Made by a program: the position numbers and the translations under genes
Shown: in pieces, positions 14,383 through 20,064 of the stretch
Numbering within the stretch: the stretch's first letter is position 1
Layout: each line of letters opens with the position of its first letter
NCBI GenBank assembly: GCA_025937665.1
Contig: JAICQW010000010.1
Location: forward strand, 1-20,064
Origin: Nitrososphaeraceae archaeon
GTDB taxonomy: Archaea; Thermoproteota; Nitrososphaeria; Nitrososphaerales; Nitrososphaeraceae
DNA length: 20,064 nucleotides
Direction: 5' to 3'
The notes under the pieces: generated by a model
Told to the model about the DNA's origin: nothing
Databases searched by the model: none
What the model saw: the letters and a program-made list of their open reading frames with translations, nothing else

Positions 14383-14922
14383 ATGACAACACATCAAGGA
14401 ATCGGTTCTATCAAACAGTCACCTGATCAGTGCACAGCGATGATTGAAATCCCAAAAGGCAGTAATATAAAATACGAGTATGATACCGAAAGTGGTTTTA
14501 TTTTTGTGGATAGAAAATTGTTTACTGCAATGTATTATCCATGCAATTATGGATTCCTACCAAACACACTTGAGAAAGACGGAGATCCAGTTGATGTATT
14601 GGTATTAGGAGAGACTCCACTAGCCCCACTATCCCTCATAAAAGTAATACCCGTAGGCGTACTACACACGGAGGATGAAGAGGGTCAGGATTCAAAAATT
14701 GTTGCTATACCAACATCCAAAATTGATCCCAGTTTCTCAAATGTTCAAGATATAAAAGATGTGCCACAACATCTGAAAGACCAGATAAAACACTTCTTTG
14801 AGCACTACAAAGAACTAGAAAAAGGCAAATTTGTGAAGATATCAGGATGGGAAGGAAAAGAGTCTGCGGCAAGAAAAATAACTGTCGCAATTAGTAGCTT
14901 TGAAAAAGTAAGCCAGACTTAG
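14383..14922 (+). CDS. ppa: Inorganic pyrophosphatase, family I
   Basis: The 179-residue soluble enzyme hydrolyses PPi to two phosphates, pulling nucleotide-consuming syntheses such as tRNA charging forward. The active-site signature DGDPVDVLVL is at residues 66-75 (metal ligands D66, D68, D71), with further acidic ligands D98 and D103 and K105 in EDEEGQDSK. The early GSNIKYEYD and YYPCNYGFLPNT segments are typical. Length fits the hexameric prokaryotic family. The mRNA is probably leaderless. Its TAG stop overlaps the TAA stop of convergent cdvC. Confidence 0.97.
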   Translation: MTTHQGIGSIKQSPDQCTAMIEIPKGSNIKYEYDTESGFIFVDRKLFTAMYYPCNYGFLPNTLEKDGDPVDVLVLGETPLAPLSLIKVIPVGVLHTEDEEGQDSKIVAIPTSKIDPSFSNVQDIKDVPQHLKDQIKHFFEHYKELEKGKFVKISGWEGKESAARKITVAISSFEKVSQT

Positions 14923-16148
14923 AGAGCCTTGAACTGCTCACTCCATCTCACATAGGCCCGAATCATGTCCATACTTACACTGGGCTTCCTCATTTTTAGA
15001 ATATCTTTAAAATCAGATTCTGTGATACATCGAGTACTTGAATCGCTATCCAATCCTTTTCCACTTTGGAATAACTCATCGACCACCCGCAGTTGTGCAG
15101 ATTGACAGATGTCCTTAACATCACTGCCGCTGTAACCATCACTTAACTTTGCTAAATCTTCTATTTTTAGCGAAGATTCCATTTGTAACATTTTTGTATA
15201 CTGATCAAAAAGATGAATCCGAGATTCCCTGTTTGGTAGGGATACATAAATCCTTTTTTGAAATCTTCTCAGAAAACCTGCCTCCAAACTCCATGGCTTG
15301 TTGGTTGCACCAATTACATATAGTTTTGACTCTCTTGATTTTCCATTTATGCCATCCATTTCGGTGAGGAACTGATTTTTTACTCTAACTTCACCTCCAA
15401 CCTCACTGTTTCTATTACCCAAAAGTGAATCGATTTCATCTACAAATATCAGAACAGGAACACCCTCACTGTCGTGTAACTTGCGTGCCATGGTAAATAA
15501 CTTTGATACATTTTTTTCTGCTTCACCCAACCATTTGCTCATCATCGAAGCGGCATCAACATTTATGAAATAACCTTCAATTTCAGCGGCGGCCGCGGCA
15601 GCAATTAACGTTTTTCCGCAACCAGGAGGTCCAAATAATAAGATTCCTCGCGCCCATCCCAGCGGAAGTAAGTCAGGTCTCATAGTTGGATAAACTATGG
15701 ATTCTCTCATCGCTCTCTTCGCATCTTCCAGACCAATAACTTCATTCCAGGAAACTTTTGGTTTATCCGTCATCAAAAGTTCTTCAAAGTACAAACTACA
15801 TTCTGTATTGGGTTCATTTCTCTTCTTTACTGATTGCATGTTGTTCAGAATTGAATTCGTTGAAGTGGCAGGTTTTTGATCAAAAGATCCTAATCTGTTA
15901 ATATCAGAATCACATAGCGGATTAGACACTTGCAGAGCTTTTATTCTGTTTTGATAGGAGCTTGCCCTCTCCATGTAAATTTTATTCAACTTGTAATCAG
16001 GATAGATTTGGACTAACTTGACTAGTGCCTCAACGGCCCTCTGATAAGCGTTAATTGCTTGTCCATTGGAACCTTCTGAGTCCAATTTAATTGCCTCAGC
16101 AGCATATTTACTAGCGCTATTCTCTAGTTCCTGTGGAGCTAAACTCAT
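14919..16148 (-). CDS. cdvC: CdvC, Vps4-like AAA ATPase of the archaeal ESCRT division system
   Basis: From ATG 16148 the protein is 409 residues. Residues 1-73 form an MIT domain of three helices (MSLAPQELENSASKYAAEAI onward), which binds the MIM motif of CdvB. A linker leads to the AAA module: Walker A GPPGCGKT (173-180), pore loop MMSKWLGE (202-209), Walker B VLIFVDEID (232-240), sensor 1 GATNKP, and arginine-finger region FLRRFQKR (293-300). It disassembles CdvB polymers during constriction. An in-frame TTG four codons upstream is less likely; GAGGAT just before the ATG could serve as a ribosome binding site. No cdvA or cdvB lies in this window. The 3' end overlaps the ppa stop by 4 bases. 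Confidence 0.92.
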   Translation of the reverse strand: MSLAPQELENSASKYAAEAIKLDSEGSNGQAINAYQRAVEALVKLVQIYPDYKLNKIYMERASSYQNRIKALQVSNPLCDSDINRLGSFDQKPATSTNSILNNMQSVKKRNEPNTECSLYFEELLMTDKPKVSWNEVIGLEDAKRAMRESIVYPTMRPDLLPLGWARGILLFGPPGCGKTLIAAAAAAEIEGYFINVDAASMMSKWLGEAEKNVSKLFTMARKLHDSEGVPVLIFVDEIDSLLGNRNSEVGGEVRVKNQFLTEMDGINGKSRESKLYVIGATNKPWSLEAGFLRRFQKRIYVSLPNRESRIHLFDQYTKMLQMESSLKIEDLAKLSDGYSGSDVKDICQSAQLRVVDELFQSGKGLDSDSSTRCITESDFKDILKMRKPSVSMDMIRAYVRWSEQFKAL

Positions 16149-16258
16149 ATCCTCATACAAATTCTGAGTCTTTCTTTGAATTACTGCATTGTGAATCTAT
16201 ATTGGTCAAGCGACAAAATAAATTGAACAAAGACTAGAGAAAATTATCATACTTTTTT

Positions 16259-16330
16259 TTAAAAGGCCCAAAAAATGTACTATAGTTACCCCAAAAATAA
16301 CATTTTGTGTTTATAGGTAAAGCCTTTTAA
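16259..16330. promoter_or_regulatory. Inverted-repeat region between cdvC and the TrmB-family gene
   Basis: TTAAAAGGC (16259-16267) is an exact inverted match to GCCTTTTAA (16322-16330). Within it, AAAATGT (16272-16278) matches ACATTTT (16300-16306), and TTACC (16286-16290) matches GGTAA (16316-16320). The last two pairings cross, so they would be alternatives or a pseudoknot. The near-palindrome GTACTATAGTTAC (16278-16290) is also present. The location between two divergent promoters suits an operator, perhaps for the adjacent TrmB-like protein, but that is inference. Confidence 0.45.
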
Positions 16331-16493
16331 TCAATAAATTCATTTGGTGCAAAAATATGCCAATTAATTATGAGAATACAAGGTGGCTCGATTAGTTATG
16401 CTACGGAAACATAATTTCAGCTTTACATTTTTTTTTGTTTTGTCCAATCAAATTGACATCTGGATTTACGTCCATAATATAGAAGAAGTGCAC

Positions 16494-17690
16494 ATGATAA
16501 AACGCCCTAACGATATTCCTAATTATCTGGATCTTGTAGCGAATTTGGAAGAGTTTGGTCTATCAAAATATGAATCGATGGCCTACATAACTTTAGTTTC
16601 AAGAGGTACTTTAGCTGCCAGTGAGATAGCCTATTATTCTAATCTACCTAGAACAAAAATCTATACAACATTAAAAAAATTAGAACGAAAAAAACTTTCA
16701 ACGCTTTCCAGTCAGAAACCAATGATAGCGACTGCTAATCAACCTAATGAGGCCTTTGGAGACATTATCAGTCTCCAAGAAAGGAGATTGGCTTCAATGC
16801 ATAATATATTGAATAATCTGGAGAAATTGAGAGAGGAAGGTAAAAAATCCTATGAGGAAAAAAAGTACTTGATATTAGAACCTAACGTAGTAGTGACAAA
16901 AATTGAAGAACTAATTTCATGCAGTAAATCAAACATGGATTTGATTCTAGATTCTTGGGGACAAAATGTCGTTTTCCAGTGCAAACCCTCGATAGCAACG
17001 GCTGCTAAGAAAGGAGTTAAAATCAAAATGTTACTTGAAATTGAATCCCTCAATACTGAGGGGATTGGTACATTGTCAGACAGTGTAGAAACAAGATCGG
17101 ATACTATTATTTCTGGAAGCATATTGATTTTTGATAACAAGAAAATTATTTTTATTGATAGCACTAATGGAAAAGCTTCACTAGTAAGGACAGCAGATCC
17201 ATTTGGTTCAGCATACGTCAAATTATTCGATGAAAAATGGAGAAAAGCTCTTAGGCTCAACGTTGGTATGCTTGACGATAAAGTTCCAAAGGCCGCATTA
17301 ATCTTGTCAAAAATAGTAGAAAGCGATCTTTCGCAAGTATTACTGGATATGTCAATGAATCAGGATATCGATTACACCTTACTAATAAATGAGATTGAAA
17401 AATTTGGCAGTGATACACAATGCCGGAGTATTGAAGAAATCATAAGCACTATAGATTGTGCGTTAAGAATTAGTTACTCTGGATATCTAAAATATGAAAA
17501 CCAAAACAACACCCTAAAATTACATTCTAACTCAAAAGATAGATCAATAGTACCCTGGGCACTAATTATCGTAAGTTATATCAAGAAATTTGGAAATGAC
17601 GCTCAGATCATCCATGATGGCATGGGACTCAAAACAAATACAGTGTACATAAAGCTACTGCGTCCAACCATTATCCAAGTATCTGAATAA
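16494..17690 (+). CDS. TrmB-family transcriptional regulator
   Basis: From ATG 16494 the protein has 398 residues. An N-terminal winged helix covers about 12-75: LEEFGLSKYESMAYITLV, then TLAASEIAYYSNLPRTKIYT, and LKKLERKK, the usual TrmB DNA-binding signature. A coiled-coil linker (RRLASMHNILNNLEKLREEG) leads to a phospholipase-D-like/TrmB regulatory domain (KIEELISCSKSNMDLILDSW onward) and a C-terminal extension of about 130 residues that I do not recognise. The family senses sugars or other metabolites in archaea; the effector here is unknown. The frame extends upstream to a GTG at 16383 through a hydrophobic stretch; ATG 16494 gives the normal domain start. Confidence 0.85.
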   Translation: MIKRPNDIPNYLDLVANLEEFGLSKYESMAYITLVSRGTLAASEIAYYSNLPRTKIYTTLKKLERKKLSTLSSQKPMIATANQPNEAFGDIISLQERRLASMHNILNNLEKLREEGKKSYEEKKYLILEPNVVVTKIEELISCSKSNMDLILDSWGQNVVFQCKPSIATAAKKGVKIKMLLEIESLNTEGIGTLSDSVETRSDTIISGSILIFDNKKIIFIDSTNGKASLVRTADPFGSAYVKLFDEKWRKALRLNVGMLDDKVPKAALILSKIVESDLSQVLLDMSMNQDIDYTLLINEIEKFGSDTQCRSIEEIISTIDCALRISYSGYLKYENQNNTLKLHSNSKDRSIVPWALIIVSYIKKFGNDAQIIHDGMGLKTNTVYIKLLRPTIIQVSE

Positions 17691-17712
17691 TTTTAGATAT
17701 GAATTCTCAAAT

Positions 17713-18249
17713 TTATTTATTTTTGATCTTGACTGATTTTGAACCTATTAATTTTTTGAATCGTATTCGCAAATTGTTTCCACACAGAGAACAAACTCTT
17801 TGAGTCGGAGGATATCCCCTTCCACAGCTTTTACAAAACTTGATCCATTTTCTTGCATCCTTAATGCCTTTTGTTCCTAAATTAAGTAATTCAATTGACA
17901 AGGTTCTTGCCACATTGCATATTGCAAAATCATCAGTCACGAGTATAGCATTGAACTCCTTGGATAGGGCTATTATAGAAACATCAGCATCAGAAAGTCG
18001 GGTTTCGCCTATTTGAGTAATGATAGATTTCACCTTTCTTATTGAGTCCTCGCTTGGTTCAAGTATCATTATTCTTTTGTTTGAAATTAAACTCTCCAAA
18101 ACTGAAAGCTTTTCTTGTATGTGAGATATCTCTTCAAAAACCAACCCTGTCGTAATGCACCTACTATCCGAATGCAAATGAAATCCTTGATAAAACGCAG
18201 TTGCGTCCAACGCAAATTTTGATACAGTTTTAGAAACCAAGTTTTTCAA
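17713..18249 (-). CDS. nob1: Nob1-like rRNA-maturation endonuclease (PIN plus zinc ribbon)
   Basis: This 178-residue protein has a PIN domain (about 10-125) with acidic active-site residues D15 (FALDATAFY), E39/E40 (FEEI), D87/D89 (LSDADVSII) and D106/D107 (LVTDDFA). A zinc ribbon follows, with C139, C142, C153 and C156 (CKSCG...CSLCG), then a basic tail. This is the archaeal Nob1 layout, which cleaves the 3' end of 16S rRNA precursor. No ATG is available before the PIN core, so a TTG at 18249 (or 18240) is the probable start. It overlaps the end of nadK by 20 bases, implying translational coupling in one operon. Confidence 0.85.
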   Translation of the reverse strand: MKNLVSKTVSKFALDATAFYQGFHLHSDSRCITTGLVFEEISHIQEKLSVLESLISNKRIMILEPSEDSIRKVKSIITQIGETRLSDADVSIIALSKEFNAILVTDDFAICNVARTLSIELLNLGTKGIKDARKWIKFCKSCGRGYPPTQRVCSLCGNNLRIRFKKLIGSKSVKIKNK

Positions 18250-19048
18250 GTTGTCTTATTCCTCTTTTACCAATTCGGAGGAATACTCCATCAAATGGAT
18301 ATTTAGAAATTGTGATATGATTTTCTGGTGTAGCGTCGTATACTTGTTGACCATCAATAATTACTTTGGAATTATCAGAAGAACTTATAGCAAAATCCTT
18401 TAAATCTACAATTAATGCAGGCGTCTTGTTGACCGGTGCAATAGGTAATATCATTGCACAATTCATATTTTCGTGGACTATAGGTCCACCCAATGAAAGG
18501 GCATGTCCGGTAGAACCAGTGGGTGTGGAAATTATTACGCCATCCATTTTTTGTGAAATTGGATAATCAAAAACATTAATTGTAATAGTGGGAGTTTTAG
18601 TTAAATTTGTTCTAGTAATGACTATGTCATTAAGGGCCGGACCAATCAGTTTACCGTCAATGTTTGCCTGCAGTCTCAACCTTTTATCATAAAAATAATT
18701 TCCACTAAAAATATCAAGGAGTTGCTGTTCAATGGGTTTCGTGTTTGCTTCTGCAAGGATGCCTCTGGTTCCCCCTATGTTTAAACTGAAAACAGGAGTA
18801 CTTTGTTTTATCATTCTGAATGCCCGAAGCGTCGTACCATCTCCACCAATAGCAAATACAAGATCAAGATCAATGTTGACTAGTTCCGCAGGATTAACGA
18901 AATGAACATTTTCGATACCCAGAGATTCCATCGAGAATACCTTAATCTGTTTTTTGTCCAAAAAGTTGGCTATAAATCGCGCAGCATCCTTTGCCAATTC
19001 ATTCTTGATTTTTGTGATTATTGCAGCATTGTTGATCTGTAGGGACAA
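18230..19048 (-). CDS. nadK: NAD kinase
   Basis: The 272-residue protein phosphorylates NAD to NADP. The GGDG motif is at residues 68-71 (FAIGGDGTTLRAF), followed by NIGGTRGILAEANT, LNDIVITR (counterpart of the usual NE motif) and DGVIISTPTGSTGHALSLGG, the glycine-rich NAD-binding loop. Length fits archaeal and bacterial NadK. The start is a TTG at 19048; ACTTAAATG at 19071-19079 is about 27 nt upstream, so the transcript is probably leaderless with a TTG start. nob1 follows on the same mRNA. Confidence 0.95.
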   Translation of the reverse strand: MSLQINNAAIITKIKNELAKDAARFIANFLDKKQIKVFSMESLGIENVHFVNPAELVNIDLDLVFAIGGDGTTLRAFRMIKQSTPVFSLNIGGTRGILAEANTKPIEQQLLDIFSGNYFYDKRLRLQANIDGKLIGPALNDIVITRTNLTKTPTITINVFDYPISQKMDGVIISTPTGSTGHALSLGGPIVHENMNCAMILPIAPVNKTPALIVDLKDFAISSSDNSKVIIDGQQVYDATPENHITISKYPFDGVFLRIGKRGIRQLEKLGF

Positions 19049-19070
19049 TCAACAAGTAGTTTCTTGCATG

Positions 19071-19079
19071 ACTTAAATG
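19071..19079 (-). promoter_or_regulatory. TATA box of the nadK-nob1 operon
   Basis: The coding strand reads CATTTAAGT, centred about 27 nt before TTG 19048. It supports that start and transcription of nadK and nob1 together. Confidence 0.45.
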
Positions 19080-19110
19080 CATTTTTATCAAAGACTTTGT
19101 TATCCACAAG

Positions 19111-19120
19111 AATAAATATC
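19111..19120 (+). promoter_or_regulatory. TATA box of tRNA-Ile
   Basis: AATAAATATC lies about 26 nt before the first base of the tRNA, normal spacing for archaeal tRNA promoters. Confidence 0.5.
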
Positions 19121-19140
19121 CTCTAATTAATTCGATTTAT

Positions 19141-19214
19141 GGGCCGATAGCTCAGCTTGGCGGAGCGTTCGACTGATAATCGAAAGGCCGAGGGTTCAAA
19201 TCCCTTTCGGCCCA
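19141..19214 (+). tRNA. tRNA-Ile (anticodon GAT)
   Basis: All arms fold. The acceptor stem is GGGCCGA with TCGGCCC and discriminator A; the D arm is GCTC-AGCTTGGCG-GAGC. The anticodon stem TTCGA/TCGAA closes loop CTGATAA with anticodon GAT, and the T arm has loop TTCAAAT. The 3' CCA is not encoded and must be added after transcription. No intron is seen. It is the substrate of the ileS product in this window. Confidence 0.97.
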
Positions 19215-19235
19215 CTTTAATGATTACCAGTGAAA

Positions 19236-19949
19236 TTAAGATGATATACTGCGGTATTCCTGTTTTGCCCAATCTATCAGGGCCTTTAGGTCAGTTGTAC
19301 AATAATCAACATCCATCCCCTGCGATTCTTGCAACAAATCATTGTTAGTAAATATGGTTATCTTTAGATCGTTTTCAACTTTCTTCCTTAGGGCCTTGAT
19401 GGTATTTGATAAGAATTTTAATGTATTTGTGTCAAAAGAAAAAATCATAACTACTGACATTCCGTTCCTACTCCTTAACTTTTTAGTCACAAGCCTTTGG
19501 ATGTCAATATCGAAGAACGGATCTATCTTGTTTTCAACATTCCCCAAATACAATGAATGCCATCCCATCAAATACAAGATCACAGAAGCAATCCTCGCGA
19601 AATAATTTGCCTCTTCTGAGCCAGAAACAACTATTGAAGAGGCATTCAGTTTAGGAGTATCAAATGTAGAAACAAATTTTGTCATAAGCACCAAGTCAAC
19701 CGCAGCAGTAGAAATCAATATTTTTTCGCTTTCGCTAATTTTCCCTCTGTTGTACATATCATTTAATATATTCAAGGTTGGTAAAATAATATCAAATATA
19801 ATTCTCTCTTTTGATATCGTTGAAAATAGTAAATTCGAAATAATGATTATTGCTTGTGATTCATTTCCCTGAATCAAGCATTCTAAAAATTTTTGTTGTA
19901 AATTGTGGACATTTAGCGGGAACTCAATCTGGGGAGCATCTTTATCCAA
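19236..19949 (-). CDS. Cobalamin-binding-like domain protein (C-terminal part of a frameshifted regulator)
   Basis: The frame encodes 237 residues from a TTG at 19949 and stays in frame back to a TAG at the edge of a ten-A run, including GTVNVWYLDKDAPQ. Residues about 20-90 are helical and match the B12-binding cap style (FDIILPTLNILNDMYNRGKI, then SESEKILIS). Residues about 105-235 look like the Rossmann-type B12 domain (NYFARIASVILYLMGWHSLYLGNVEN), but the DxHxxG motif is replaced by SGSEEANYFA, so the cobalamin-ligating His is missing. The natural N-terminus is probably the winged-helix fragment encoded just upstream in another frame. This recalls MerR/CarH-type B12 regulators, with a sensor that may not bind B12. 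Confidence 0.65.
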   Translation of the reverse strand: MDKDAPQIEFPLNVHNLQQKFLECLIQGNESQAIIIISNLLFSTISKERIIFDIILPTLNILNDMYNRGKISESEKILISTAAVDLVLMTKFVSTFDTPKLNASSIVVSGSEEANYFARIASVILYLMGWHSLYLGNVENKIDPFFDIDIQRLVTKKLRSRNGMSVVMIFSFDTNTLKFLSNTIKALRKKVENDLKITIFTNNDLLQESQGMDVDYCTTDLKALIDWAKQEYRSISS

Positions 19950-20064
19950 GTACCATACATTAACGGTTCCAATTTTTTTTTTCTAACCAGCCCTTGAGTT
20001 AGCATCAGATTCAAGTATTTTGTGAGGGTCATTCGATTTATTTTGGTTTTTGTTGAAAGTTCTA
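19913..20064 (-). pseudogene. Winged-helix fragment, frame-displaced N-terminal part of the same gene
   Basis: From the right edge the frame reads ELSTKTKINRMTLTKYLNLM followed by LTQGLVRKKK, the recognition helix and wing start of a winged helix-turn-helix. The frame then enters a run of ten A residues (19973-19982) and continues as an unrelated 20-residue tail to a stop at 19913. With one extra A (or two fewer), it would read RKKKIGTVNVWYLDKDAPQ, joining the wing to the B12-like domain without a break. The gene continues beyond the window. Confidence 0.6.

Overview
The window looks like a chromosome segment of an ammonia-oxidising-type archaeon (Nitrososphaerota/Thaumarchaeota). A low-GC soil member such as a Nitrosocosmicus-like lineage is my best guess, by inference only. 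The signs are archaeal uS10 next to EF-1A, a CdvC (Vps4-like) cell-division ATPase with an N-terminal MIT domain, an archaeal Nob1 (PIN plus zinc ribbon), a TrmB-family regulator, a type 1 copper protein, and AT-rich TATA elements about 25 nt before start codons, which suggests many leaderless mRNAs. Several genes seem to start with TTG.

Layout. 1-176: C-terminal end of a BtuF-like ABC substrate-binding protein (+). 202-1836: rps10 and EF-1A as a minus-strand translation operon. 1965-2327: a mannose-6-phosphate-isomerase-type cupin. About 2.4-9.3 kb: an accessory stretch of small, mostly lineage-specific genes. It holds zinc-ribbon and cysteine-rich miniproteins, secreted proteins, a two-repeat PRC-barrel-like protein, a cupredoxin next to a DUF4396 membrane protein, an alpha/beta hydrolase, short ORFs of 51 and 57 codons, and one small gene family present as an intact copy (4113), a 3' fragment (5880) and a 5' fragment (8797). 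The intergenic regions here contain hairpins and a shared ACTGATGGG motif.

9.4-19.2 kb is mainly housekeeping: ileS, an SPFH/prohibitin-like protein, a small frameshifted gene, inorganic pyrophosphatase (ppa), convergent cdvC, a TrmB-family regulator, nob1 overlapping nadK (one operon), and tRNA-Ile(GAT). The right edge holds a winged-helix plus degenerate cobalamin-binding-like protein. Its two halves lie in different frames, separated at a run of ten A residues.

The genes mostly serve translation (uS10, EF-1A, IleRS, tRNA-Ile, Nob1), pyrophosphate and NADP supply, and cell division. I see no complete defence system, CRISPR array, transposase or clear novel multi-gene system. The most unusual points are the decayed paralogue family, the two frameshifted genes at A-runs, and the structured intergenic DNA.
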